A stretch of 64,000 nucleotides of DNA from Chitinivorax sp. B (lineage in GTDB: Bacteria > Pseudomonadota > Gammaproteobacteria > Burkholderiales > SCOH01), in contig NZ_SCOH01000024.1 in NCBI RefSeq assembly GCF_005503445.1, forward strand, positions 1-64,000, in the 5' to 3' direction. The position numbers and the translations under genes were made by a program. Positions 36,072 through 44,996 of the stretch are shown here, in pieces (position 1 is the first letter of the stretch; each line of letters starts with the position of its first letter). The notes beneath the pieces were generated by a model, which did no database searches, was not told where the DNA came from, and saw nothing but the letters and a program-made list of their open reading frames with translations.

Positions 36072-38486
36072 ATGCGCCGGATTGTCATGACGCGCCCGTT
36101 TCAACTGTGCAGCTATCTGCTGGCAGGCATGCTCTCCCTGATCTTCTTGAACGGGTGCGAACAACAGAACGATGATGCGCTCAAGGCGGATATTCGTTAC
36201 ACCAGCTGGGGTATTCCACATATCAAGGCGGCTGATCATGCCAGCCTGGGCTTCGGTATGGGCTATGCCTATGCGCGGGATAATCTATGTATGCTGGCTG
36301 ATCAGGTCGTGACGGTAAACGGCCAGCGTTCACGGTATTTTGGGGCAACGGGTAAAACCAATGTGGCGTTTGCCGAGGTCGATAATCTTAGCAGTGATGT
36401 GTTTTTCAAAACCTATTTTGATGATGCCACATTGAAAAGCGGTTATGAATCTGCCCCTGCAGAGGCCCGTGAGCTGATGCGGGGTTATGTGGCTGGTTAC
36501 AACCGTTACCTTCGCGAGAGCGACACCCGTCATGCGACCTGTCGTGGGAAACCGTGGCTACGTCCAATCACCGATGCGGATTTGTATCGCTTGATGTCCG
36601 AAAAGGCGATTCAGGCTTCTGGCGGGGCATTCCTGAAGGCGATTGTTACAGCTCAACCTCCGGTGGCGGCTGCTCGTGCGATGCGAGCCTACCCTCAGAC
36701 GGTCGAGCCATTGCTATCTGACCCGGAAGGGTTGCGTCAACTGGGTAACATGACTGAAAAGCCGTTCGGATCGAATGCGTATGCATTGGGCAAGCAAGTG
36801 ACCGGTTCGGGGCTGGGCATGTTGTTAGGGAATCCTCATTTTCCGTGGGCGACCACCAATCGCTTTTATCAACTGCATTTGACGATTCCCGGGAAGCTGG
36901 ATGTGATGGGCGCTACCATTGGCGGTGTACCGGGTGTGTTGATCGGATTCAATCGTGATGTGGCCTGGAGCCACACAGTTTCGACAACACAACGGTTCAC
37001 GCTGTATGAGCTGAAGATGGATCCGCAGGATCCGTTGTCTTATATCTACGACGGCACACGTCGTAAGCTGCAGGCCAAAACCGTGACGGTAGAGGTGATC
37101 GAGCCGAGCGGAGTGCTGAGCACGCAGACTCGCACGGTCTATTTCTCACACTTCGGGCCGATAGTCATTAACCCACCTAATCTGAATTGGACTGCGGACA
37201 AGGCCTATACCCTGCGTGATGCCAATTTGGGGAACACCCGAATCGTGGAGCAGTGGTTCCGTCTGGATACGGCCAGAAATGTGCAGGATGTGAAGCGTGC
37301 CCTGTATGACGTGACCGGCTTGCCATGGGTCAATACCATTGCGGCTGATCGTGCCGGCGATACCCTTTATGCCGATATTGGCGCGGCACCGAATGTATCG
37401 GCCGCGCTGTATCAGCAATGTGGACAGTTCCCCTTGTCAAAAGCCGTCTACGCTGCATCCGGCATGTTGCTGTTGGATGGTAGTACCGCTGCTTGCGAAT
37501 GGGTGCAAGATCCCCTGGCCCGTCAACCCGGCCTGTTCGGTGGCGCTGCCATGCCATCGCTACTGCGGGAGGATTATGTCGCCAACGGGAACGACAGCTA
37601 TTGGCTTTCCAACCCGAAACAACCGCTGACAGGCTTTTCGCCCGTGTTTGGCCCAGTGGGTACCGTGCGCACCTTGCGCACCCGACTTGGCATCATGCAG
37701 ATCGAGCAGCGGCTGGCCGGGACAGATGGTTTGCCTGGCAAAGGTTTTGACAGCTTGGCCTCATTGCAGTCGGTCATGTTCGGTAATCGCCTGTTGGCAG
37801 CAGAGTTGACGCTGGATACGTTGCTTGCAGCCTGTCAACAGCAGTCAGTCGTGACATTATCGACGGGTGAAGTCGTTGATTTGAGCGCTGCGTGCGGTGT
37901 GCTGTCCCGTTGGGATCGCAAGGTGAACCTGGACAGTGTTGGTGTGGTGGTGTTCCGAGAGTTCTGGCGCGATGCACGCAAGCTCAAAAACATCTGGGCG
38001 GTACCATTCAATCCGAATGATCCGGTACATACCCCCAACACGCTCAATACGGCCGACCCGGTGACACGGCTGGCCATTCTTCAGCACCTGGGTCTGACGG
38101 TTAAGAAGCTGACCGCGCTGGGTATCAATCTATCGGTCCCCTTACAACAACTGCAGTTTGTGCGTCGCAATGGTGTGACAATCGGTTTGCATGGCGGTGA
38201 CGACTTTGAGGGGGCGTTCAACAAGATCACGATGACACCGCTGACTACAGCGGGTTATACCGAGGCGGTATCGGGTTCCAGCTACATTCAGACTGTCAGC
38301 TGGGATCGTCAGGGACCGATTGCGGAGGCGATGTTGACCTATTCACAGTCAACAGACCCGGATAGTAGCCATTTCATGGACCAGGCAATGCCGTTGTATC
38401 AGAAAAAGGTGTTTGCAAAGCTGCCATTCAGTGATGCGGAGATTCAGGCTGATCCCAACTATCGTCGTCTGTTGATACGTGAGTAA
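36072..38486 (+). CDS. periplasmic lipoprotein penicillin/AHL acylase (PvdQ-like Ntn hydrolase)
   Basis: ATG 36072 has GAAGGTGA upstream. The first 29 residues are a signal peptide ending in LNGC, so the enzyme should be an exported lipoprotein. The 804-residue protein has the penicillin acylase layout: alpha chain to about 215, linker, then the self-cleaved nucleophile Ser234 in FGSNAYALG. The beta chain includes LGNPHFPW and GFNRDVAWSHT. These enzymes hydrolyse amides of fatty acids or aromatic acids. PvdQ removes the fatty-acyl group from pyoverdine precursors and also cleaves acyl-homoserine lactones. Next to a FAAL-started NRPS, the likely job is deacylating the exported precursor. Cleavage of signals is the alternative. 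Confidence 0.88.
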   Translation: MRRIVMTRPFQLCSYLLAGMLSLIFLNGCEQQNDDALKADIRYTSWGIPHIKAADHASLGFGMGYAYARDNLCMLADQVVTVNGQRSRYFGATGKTNVAFAEVDNLSSDVFFKTYFDDATLKSGYESAPAEARELMRGYVAGYNRYLRESDTRHATCRGKPWLRPITDADLYRLMSEKAIQASGGAFLKAIVTAQPPVAAARAMRAYPQTVEPLLSDPEGLRQLGNMTEKPFGSNAYALGKQVTGSGLGMLLGNPHFPWATTNRFYQLHLTIPGKLDVMGATIGGVPGVLIGFNRDVAWSHTVSTTQRFTLYELKMDPQDPLSYIYDGTRRKLQAKTVTVEVIEPSGVLSTQTRTVYFSHFGPIVINPPNLNWTADKAYTLRDANLGNTRIVEQWFRLDTARNVQDVKRALYDVTGLPWVNTIAADRAGDTLYADIGAAPNVSAALYQQCGQFPLSKAVYAASGMLLLDGSTAACEWVQDPLARQPGLFGGAAMPSLLREDYVANGNDSYWLSNPKQPLTGFSPVFGPVGTVRTLRTRLGIMQIEQRLAGTDGLPGKGFDSLASLQSVMFGNRLLAAELTLDTLLAACQQQSVVTLSTGEVVDLSAACGVLSRWDRKVNLDSVGVVVFREFWRDARKLKNIWAVPFNPNDPVHTPNTLNTADPVTRLAILQHLGLTVKKLTALGINLSVPLQQLQFVRRNGVTIGLHGGDDFEGAFNKITMTPLTTAGYTEAVSGSSYIQTVSWDRQGPIAEAMLTYSQSTDPDSSHFMDQAMPLYQKKVFAKLPFSDAEIQADPNYRRLLIRE

Positions 38487-38623
38487 TTGTCCGGGAACCG
38501 TCCGTGTCACCGAACTTCGCCGGCTACGGATGGTTTGTCTTACGATGCCATGATGCGGTTTTTGCTACCTCGAAAGTAAATTTTTGTTATAAAAATGTAA
38601 TTTTTAATTCTAATTGGTTATTA

Positions 38624-38636
38624 ATGGCCGGGCCAT
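38624..38636. promoter_or_regulatory. short palindrome in front of the sigma-54 activator gene
   Basis: ATGGCC-G-GGCCAT within an AT-rich stretch (38570-38640), 15 bases before the start of the activator gene. It could be an operator for autoregulation. I know of no match to a named site. Confidence 0.25.
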
Positions 38637-38651
38637 AATCCAGTACCAACC

Positions 38652-39938
38652 ATGCTGCAATCACATGCTGATCGATACAGCAGGCTTGCAGCCCAAGTAC
38701 AGGAGCATGCCATGCAAGGACAGCCCACCGTGGCTGATTGCGCATCCATTCCAGGCGAATGGGGCGCAGCCAACAGATTGTTGACCTTTCCTGATCACCA
38801 TACGCAAGTCCTTTCCATTCGCGCAAAGGCATTGGTGTTCAACGACCCGACCTCGGCTGCATTGCTGAGCCGGATTGAGCGGATTGCGCTGACCGACGTC
38901 ACAGCCTTGATCACTGGTGAGACTGGCACCGGTAAGGAATTGGTGGCACGGCATATTCATGAGCGGAGCGGCCGCAAGGGGCCATTTGTTGCAGTGAACT
39001 GTGGTGCATTCAACGAAACATTGGTTGAGTCGGAACTGTTTGGCCACGAGAGCGGCGCATTTACCGGCGCAACGCAAGCCCGCGCCGGGTGGTTTGAAGC
39101 TGCGAACGGCGGCACCCTGTTTCTGGATGAAATTGGCGATTTGCCATTATCGATGCAAGTGAAACTGTTGCGGGTGCTGCAAGAGCGGCAGGTGGTAAGG
39201 ATTGGGGCACGCAAGCCAGTATCGATCGATGTGCGGCTGATAGCAGCCACCAATGTTGATCTGGACAAAGCCGTGGCCGCAGGGAATTTTCGACAGGACC
39301 TGTATTACCGCCTGAATGTGGCAGCGATTGAACTGCCGCCATTAAGAGAAAGGCCAGGCGATATCCTGCCGTTGGTACACCATTTCATCAGCGTCTATCG
39401 CACCCGCCTACAATTGCCGCAGATTATGCTGGGCGCCGCTGCCGAGCAGGCCTTGCTGCGCTATACCTGGCCTGGCAATATCCGTGAGCTGGAGAATGTG
39501 ATCCACTTTGCGTTGATCGTCTGCTCGAACCAGCAGATCGACGTGGCAGACTTGAAGTTTGCTGGGGCATCGGCATCGTGTTGCCCTTCCGTCGCACTGG
39601 CAGATCTGGTATCGACTGCGCCGGTGGATGTCGATCAGGCTGACTTTACAGCCCTGGCTGCGGTCTTCGGTCGCTTGTTCAGCAACCAAGAGCCTGCATT
39701 GTATCAACGTGTCGAATGGGTACTGGTACACACGGCATTTCATCACTGCGGCCAGAATCAGGTCCGTACCGCCCGGTTGCTGGGTATATCACGCAATGTG
39801 CTGCGGGCGCAGCTGAAACGCTTTGGACTGCTGGCTGGTCGCGATGACCAGCAGGCCATACACACGGATGTGGGGCCAGGTTGGGCTGAAGGCCCGCAAG
39901 ACTTGAGAAATCAGTATGAACAGATAGGGAGCGCATGA
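38652..39938 (+). CDS. sigma-54-dependent transcriptional activator without a receiver domain
   Basis: A 428-residue enhancer-binding protein. After about 65 residues of unassigned N-terminus comes the AAA+ domain: GETGTGKE (about 93), GAFTGA (135-140), which contacts sigma-54, and GGTLFLDEIGDL. The C-terminus has a Fis-type helix-turn-helix (AFHHCGQNQVRTARLLGISRNVLRAQL). There is no receiver, GAF or PAS domain, so the protein may be constitutively active or controlled by a partner, as with PspF-like activators. The gene ends overlapping the aminotransferase start (ATGA). It probably activates the cluster, but I found no convincing -24/-12 site. Confidence 0.92.
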   Translation: MLQSHADRYSRLAAQVQEHAMQGQPTVADCASIPGEWGAANRLLTFPDHHTQVLSIRAKALVFNDPTSAALLSRIERIALTDVTALITGETGTGKELVARHIHERSGRKGPFVAVNCGAFNETLVESELFGHESGAFTGATQARAGWFEAANGGTLFLDEIGDLPLSMQVKLLRVLQERQVVRIGARKPVSIDVRLIAATNVDLDKAVAAGNFRQDLYYRLNVAAIELPPLRERPGDILPLVHHFISVYRTRLQLPQIMLGAAAEQALLRYTWPGNIRELENVIHFALIVCSNQQIDVADLKFAGASASCCPSVALADLVSTAPVDVDQADFTALAAVFGRLFSNQEPALYQRVEWVLVHTAFHHCGQNQVRTARLLGISRNVLRAQLKRFGLLAGRDDQQAIHTDVGPGWAEGPQDLRNQYEQIGSA

Positions 39939-41104
39939 TGACACTACACACCGCACAACGCATTGCCCGCTTGCAACAATCCGATATTCGCGCGATGACC
40001 CGTGCCTGCGAGCGTTTGGGCGGTATCAACCTGGGGCAGGGCTTGGGTGATCTGCCAGCACCGCTGGCGGTCAAGCAAGGGGCAATACAGGCCATTGAAG
40101 CCAATGCGGCCACCTATACGGCATCGGAAGGCATACCGGAGCTACGTGTGGCCATTGCCCGCAAACTGGCACGGGATAATGGGATTCATGCTGACCCGGC
40201 AGCTGAGATTGTCGTGACCGTAGGGGCAACAGGGGCATTTGCCGCTACCTTGCAAGCCTTGTTGAATCCAGGGGACGGGGTACTGCTGTTTGAACCCTAT
40301 TATGGTTACCACCTCAACACCATTTTGCTGACTGGTAATGAGCCACAGTTCGTCACGTTGAATGCCCCGGCCTTTACCTTGCAGGAAGCCGTAATCGAAG
40401 CTGCCATCCGCCCCAATACCCGGGCCATCGTATTGTGTACGCCAGCCAATCCCAGTGGGCAGATGTTGTCACAAGCTGATATCGAGTTGATCAGTCGTGT
40501 GGCAGCAAAGCATGATCTGCTGGTCATTACCGATGAAATCTACGAATACATTGCCTACGACGGTCGTCAGCACATATCACCAGCGAGCTTGCCTGGACTG
40601 CGGGATCGTACCGTGATGATCTCGGGCTTTTCCAAAACCTTCAGCATCACTGGCTGGCGGTTGGGGTATGTGGTGGCACCTGCTGCGTTGGCCAGGGCCA
40701 TCAATCTGGTCAACGATCTGTACTATGTTTGTGCACCAGCACCGCTACAACGTGGTGTGGCCGCAGGCTTGGAACAGGCGACGGACTATCTGTATCAACT
40801 GAAGCATGACTATCAGCTGCGGCGCGATGTTCTGTGCGAAGGACTGGTCACGGCCGGTATGCGGCCAGTGATTCCTCAGGGGGCCTACTATGTGCTGGCT
40901 GACATCAGTGAGTTTGGTTATGCCGATGCCCGCAGCGCAGCCATGGCTTTATTGGAAACAACGGGCGTGGCATCGGTTCCAGGGTCAGCCTTTCATCAAA
41001 GTGTTGCAGGCGAGAGGCTGTTGCGATTCTGCTTTGCCAAAGATGAAGCCACCTTGCGTGATGCCGCTGACCGCTTGAAGAAATTCCGTCCAGCGGCCAA
41101 TTGA
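39935..41104 (+). CDS. PLP-dependent aminotransferase, class I/II
   Basis: A 389-residue fold-type I aminotransferase whose ATG overlaps the activator stop, with GGGAG upstream. Key blocks are INLGQGLGDLP, TPANPSGQ, ITDEIYEY and the PLP lysine K234 in SGFSKTFSITGWRLGYV. It resembles methionine/aspartate-type aminotransferases (subgroup I-gamma). In the cluster it could make an unusual amino acid for A3, or aminate a keto or aldehyde group formed by the PKS or the reductase. The substrate cannot be predicted. The gene ends 27 bases before the second MITE copy and closes the plus-strand cluster. Confidence 0.9.
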   Translation: MMTLHTAQRIARLQQSDIRAMTRACERLGGINLGQGLGDLPAPLAVKQGAIQAIEANAATYTASEGIPELRVAIARKLARDNGIHADPAAEIVVTVGATGAFAATLQALLNPGDGVLLFEPYYGYHLNTILLTGNEPQFVTLNAPAFTLQEAVIEAAIRPNTRAIVLCTPANPSGQMLSQADIELISRVAAKHDLLVITDEIYEYIAYDGRQHISPASLPGLRDRTVMISGFSKTFSITGWRLGYVVAPAALARAINLVNDLYYVCAPAPLQRGVAAGLEQATDYLYQLKHDYQLRRDVLCEGLVTAGMRPVIPQGAYYVLADISEFGYADARSAAMALLETTGVASVPGSAFHQSVAGERLLRFCFAKDEATLRDAADRLKKFRPAAN

Positions 41105-41131
41105 AAAGGCTTTGTCAGGCAGGAATGCGTC

Positions 41132-41279
41132 TGAGAACCTGTTCAATGTCTTATTGCGCGACCACGATCAGGGTGCATGTGCTGCTCAACATCCTCATGT
41201 ATCACACCTACACGACGGTTTTTGCGCTGCGCTTCACCCTGCGGCTGGCCGCTCATCACAGGCCTTGAACAGGTTCTGA
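41132..41279. mobile_element. MITE-like element copy 2
   Basis: 142 bp (41135-41276) with the same 12-bp terminal inverted repeats and the same TGA flanks as copy 1 at 15589. The remaining bases up to 41405 hold nothing I can identify. The two copies lie within and just after the biosynthetic region, in the same orientation. Confidence 0.8.
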
Positions 41280-41405
41280 GCGGCCAGTCCTGCATTTGCT
41301 ACGTTCTGATTGGCGCTTACCTGGTTAAAAGCTGCGGCTTTGGGTGGGTAGTCTTCCGGGAATATCACTGGATGAATGAGCCGGTGATCAGACGGTCTGG
41401 CAGCA

Positions 41406-42005
41406 TTACTCTGGCAAAAACCGAAGTAACCAGGTCAGCCGGGTGCTTCCCTGTAAAAAACAAAATCTCAGTGGCTGCTTTCGACCAAACGGCCTGACTT
41501 CAATAACCAGTGCATGACGTGTCCAGCCAGCATTGAAAAATGCACGCATTGACGGTTTGTTGGAATGCCATACGCGTGCATATGCGCGATCAAATCCATG
41601 TTGCAGCACCAAAGGAAGGGTTGCAGTGAGCAGGGTGTAGGCAACTTTTTTTTCGCGCATGGCCTGGGCGGTAACAATTTGCACTAATTTGACTTCGTTC
41701 TCTTTCAATGGCCAAAAGTTGCGCCTGAGATAACGTGCGCCAAACCAATAGAAACATAGGCCGACAATATGCCCATTTTGCAGGCAGGCGTAGGCCAAGG
41801 AACCATCGCCAGCATAGTGGGCCTGGGCTTGCATCAACGGGTCGGTGCACTGTCGAATTGTCGTCTCATCTACCAACGCAACGGTATACCCAGCTGGGGA
41901 TGGTGAGTGTGATGCGTATTTATCTTTATGTTCGTATGTCAAGATGTAATATATTGAATACTCGCCTAACAAGGCACGAGCCACCGATTTTAGCAATTCT
42001 TTCAT
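41406..42005 (-). CDS. GNAT-like acyltransferase
   Basis: A 199-residue protein, last of a three-gene minus-strand operon. The middle and C-terminal parts show a GNAT-like fold: LAYACLQNGHIVGLCFYW (strands 4-5), then VKLVQIVTAQAMREKKVAYTLL in place of motif A and ARVWHSNKPSMRAFFNAGW as motif B. The motif A glycines are poorly kept, so acetyl-CoA binding is uncertain. With a deacetylase and a FemAB/CelD-like protein upstream, it is likely to modify a sugar or cell-envelope component. Confidence 0.65.
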   Translation of the reverse strand: MKELLKSVARALLGEYSIYYILTYEHKDKYASHSPSPAGYTVALVDETTIRQCTDPLMQAQAHYAGDGSLAYACLQNGHIVGLCFYWFGARYLRRNFWPLKENEVKLVQIVTAQAMREKKVAYTLLTATLPLVLQHGFDRAYARVWHSNKPSMRAFFNAGWTRHALVIEVRPFGRKQPLRFCFLQGSTRLTWLLRFLPE

Positions 42006-42017
42006 GTGACCATTCCG

Positions 42018-42956
42018 CTAATGGGTGAAGCGAATCAGACGCTTGATACGCGCCTTTAAGCCAAGATCCTCCATCGCTTTCCCCAGTGAACGGGATAGTG
42101 TGTCCACCATCCTGTGGCAATAGATCATGGCGCGATTACGCAGTGAGTATTTTATGAAGCATATATTTCCGCAAAGCTGCTGATTGGTGGCAAACAGACG
42201 CTTGTGCTCGGATTGACCCTCCGTAAAATCGAAATAGCGGAAGCGTTTTTCCTCGAATAGCTGCTCAATCGCCAGCCATTGCAGTACTGTGCCAGGTGAA
42301 AGGTTCATGTATTCTGGGTCGTAACCAACATATGAATAGCTCAGGACGCCGTGATCGACCGGGCAATACAGATACGATACCGGTCTTTCACCATGAAAGA
42401 GCAGATAGGCTCGTACTTGATCAGCCTGTGCCAACCCTACTGCTTGCTGACGGAATGCAGGTGTATTGGGCAAGCCAGCACTCAGTAACCGTTCTTGATA
42501 AGTCACTTTGGATAGCGGCAGAGCCAGTTGTAGAAACTGTTCAATATCCTCAGGGGAGCGAAACGTCTTCCACACAATCGGCCCATTGCAGTGCTGTTCA
42601 TATTTGCGCAATTTGCGTTGAATCGTCGAACGCGTTTTCGCAGAAAATTTGGATCGATATCGTTCGAATCCAATACTCAGATCGATATAACAATGTTCAT
42701 ATTGTTGGCGAACATAGCATATGTAGTCACCAACACGTCTGAGTGCAGGTAACTGCTCAACCAAGGGAAGGGCACGAATGAGGAATCCCTGGCTTCCTTC
42801 GGTCAATTCGTCAATCGGCGGGTTGGGGGTGGTCACGGGAGGGGTGTCATCAATCAATCGCTCTGCCCGGACTTGCAAGGGCAGCGATATGGTGAATAGC
42901 GTCAAATCACTGAGCTGAAAACTGAATGGTACCGTTCGAAATTGCCAACGACTCAT
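42018..42956 (-). CDS. BcsL/CelD-type GNAT acyltransferase (FemAB-like)
   Basis: A 312-residue protein of the CelD/FemAB-like acyltransferase superfamily. The C-terminal half carries the family pattern: RAYLLFHGERPVSYLYCP, YVGYDPEYMNLSPGTVLQW and FRYFDFTEGQSEHKRLF. Members modify exopolysaccharides, cellulose or peptidoglycan. Its start overlaps the deacetylase stop by 4 bases, and it is followed 12 bases later by a second acyltransferase. Together they look like an accessory set for an envelope polysaccharide, but no glycosyltransferase is nearby. Confidence 0.75.
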   Translation of the reverse strand: MSRWQFRTVPFSFQLSDLTLFTISLPLQVRAERLIDDTPPVTTPNPPIDELTEGSQGFLIRALPLVEQLPALRRVGDYICYVRQQYEHCYIDLSIGFERYRSKFSAKTRSTIQRKLRKYEQHCNGPIVWKTFRSPEDIEQFLQLALPLSKVTYQERLLSAGLPNTPAFRQQAVGLAQADQVRAYLLFHGERPVSYLYCPVDHGVLSYSYVGYDPEYMNLSPGTVLQWLAIEQLFEEKRFRYFDFTEGQSEHKRLFATNQQLCGNICFIKYSLRNRAMIYCHRMVDTLSRSLGKAMEDLGLKARIKRLIRFTH

Positions 42957-43978
42957 TGATATGCCCTTCGGTACGCTTGTTGCATCATGCGGAGGCCCGT
43001 GCGATAGAGGGGTGAGGCAAGGGGCTCGGGTTGATGTTCGATATGCTGCGGAATGAGGTTTTTGAAGCCGACCGTACGAAAGCAGTCACGATTCCGGTCG
43101 AGAAAAGCGCACAGTTTGTGAAAGCGTTTCACTGCGATGGGGTCAGCGCGATCCTTCGCCATATTCAATAGCTCAAAGCCATGAGATAGAATGACAAACG
43201 AAGTCCGATGTTGTTCGAGCGCCTGCCACATGAGGCCTTCAATTTCATCAAATGAACAGGCTGTGAGCTGAACATGACGTAGCGAATTGATGCCATCTTT
43301 AAATACCATGATTGGATATTCATGGACACTGCCAAATTGAGCTGGCTCAGTCATCAGCTGCCCAGGCATCACACCGCTATCCGGGCCGAGCAGTGAGGCA
43401 TTGTAGCTGGTGTCAAACTTGAATCGATTGTCAGCCAGAGCCAAAAGCGTATCGCTATTCATTCCAAAGCTACCTGCGCGAAACGCATTGACCCCGTGGG
43501 CGCCCGCATCATGCAACATGTCTGTTCCCACTTTGATCAGCAGTGCCTGCTCTTCTCGCGAGAAATACCGCATATGTTGTCGTTTTCCAATGACGTTGGG
43601 CAGCAGCGGAGAGCATGCCTCGTCTACCCACTCGGTATGAAGGTGAAGCTGCACCTCCTGGCGAGCTGCTTCAACCATTCCGACGATCTCCGTCAACGGT
43701 TGAGTGCCAAAACAGGCAGAAAAGAGCGGTTCAATAAAGAACACGCCGGCTAAGTTGTAGTCGTTCAATACCTTAAGTTGATAGGGTAATCCGTAATTTC
43801 CTGCCGCTGTCGAGCCATGGATGTACTTGCGATAAGCTGATGGGAACTTTTCCTGAAGATTGTTCCAGCCATTGCACCATATTTCGACATCAATAGTGAA
43901 AAAAGCATCAAGCAATGCATTCTCCCAGTCGTTGAGTCGTAGGCAAGAAAAGCAGAATTGGCTAAATGTGCTTCGCAA
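42953..43978 (-). CDS. polysaccharide deacetylase-family protein (WalW-like)
   Basis: A 341-residue protein with the NodB-type deacetylase pattern: FFTIDVEIW near 27 (first metal/catalytic Asp region), EVQLHLHTEW near 110 (metal-binding His pair), GVNAFRAGSFGMN near 160 and SFVILSHGFE near 275. The HLH form is typical of WalW-like exopolysaccharide deacetylases. There is no signal peptide, so it probably acts in the cytoplasm on a lipid-linked or nucleotide-linked sugar. It is the first gene of the operon; an internal start about 25 residues in is possible. Confidence 0.75.
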   Translation of the reverse strand: MRSTFSQFCFSCLRLNDWENALLDAFFTIDVEIWCNGWNNLQEKFPSAYRKYIHGSTAAGNYGLPYQLKVLNDYNLAGVFFIEPLFSACFGTQPLTEIVGMVEAARQEVQLHLHTEWVDEACSPLLPNVIGKRQHMRYFSREEQALLIKVGTDMLHDAGAHGVNAFRAGSFGMNSDTLLALADNRFKFDTSYNASLLGPDSGVMPGQLMTEPAQFGSVHEYPIMVFKDGINSLRHVQLTACSFDEIEGLMWQALEQHRTSFVILSHGFELLNMAKDRADPIAVKRFHKLCAFLDRNRDCFRTVGFKNLIPQHIEHQPEPLASPLYRTGLRMMQQAYRRAYQ

Positions 43979-44619
43979 TTTTGCAAACGGCTTCTGGTCA
44001 GTACAGATGTTTAGTGTAAATGATAATGATCAGGTGTAATTCATTTCATTGAAATCATACAGCACCTTGTCGTGTGTGCAGTTTCATGGACCGATATTTA
44101 ATCGTTATATCTGATGTTTTTATTGTTGTGAATATTTAAATTGTAGAATGTTCAATTTTCCAGAAAATTACATGCAATGATCAAGCTTTTCAATGGCTTG
44201 CTTTAATGTGAGTCCGATCTGCTTTACATTCTGTTTTGTGAATGTTTGAATTGGATTGGATGTGGTTGTCTTGAGGTAATCCGTAAAATGCATAACCAGT
44301 AGTGAATATTGTTTGTGAGCGTGAAGGTGGCTTAATCTGCACTGTCTGATATGCCAGCATCAGATGCATTGAGTAGATATATCGGACAGAAAATCATGAT
44401 AGCGCGGGCGATTTGATCACGCACCCACCTGTGTGGTGCTAAAATGAATGATGAATATCTGGTATTGCACTGTGTGTTTAGAATAGGTTCGTGGGCCTTT
44501 CTTGGGTTGCGCTTGGCTGTTTGAAATTAATTCTCATTATTGCGCACATTGTTATTGATGCGGCTGCAATGCTCGGCACCAATCAAATTTATATTCCATG
44601 CTGGTAGAGGAAGGTGGAA
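43979..44619. other. AT-rich divergent intergenic region
   Basis: About 640 bases between the minus-strand deacetylase operon and the plus-strand zinc-ribbon gene. It is clearly richer in A and T than the flanking genes and contains no supportable reading frame. It must contain both promoters. I see weak AATGATAATGAT-like stretches but no full operator. Confidence 0.6.
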
Positions 44620-44910
44620 ATGGGTGCGACATTCAAGTGCCCGCACTGTCATGTTGGCGTGCCTGATGCTGCAAAGGTTTGTCCGGGATGCAATGCGGAA
44701 ATCGAATATGGGACGCCTATGCGTCTCAAGCTACTCATTGTGTCGCTGGTTGCAATTATTGGTCTTTCCGGGAGTGCGGAACTTCCCGAATCACTGATTT
44801 ACATCGCTTGGATCATTGGTATCGTGATTGGCCTTGGATTGCTGGCATTGGCACGAAGGTTTTTTGCGAATCGGGTCGCGTTTAAGCGTGTCTATAAGAT
44901 GCCCAGATAG
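44620..44910 (+). CDS. small zinc-ribbon membrane protein
   Basis: The start is ATG 44620, with GAGGAAGG 5 bases before it. The 96-residue protein has an N-terminal zinc ribbon (CPHC about 8-11, CPGC about 22-25) and two hydrophobic segments (about 39-58 and 62-82), ending in a basic tail. It is a cytoplasmic zinc knuckle anchored in the inner membrane. Function unknown. Confidence 0.75.
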   Translation: MGATFKCPHCHVGVPDAAKVCPGCNAEIEYGTPMRLKLLIVSLVAIIGLSGSAELPESLIYIAWIIGIVIGLGLLALARRFFANRVAFKRVYKMPR

Positions 44911-44996
44911 TCCGCCATTCTGCTTGATCGGCTGGAAACAAACCGGTGCTTGGTTTGGTGCGATTGAAATCGTGTTCTGTGCGTGCTCCAGGCCGA

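Noticed and set aside
44017-44545. Fur-box-like strings AATGATAATGAT and TTCTCATTATT
   Set aside because: Only half of a 19-bp consensus is matched in each; expected by chance in such AT-rich DNA.
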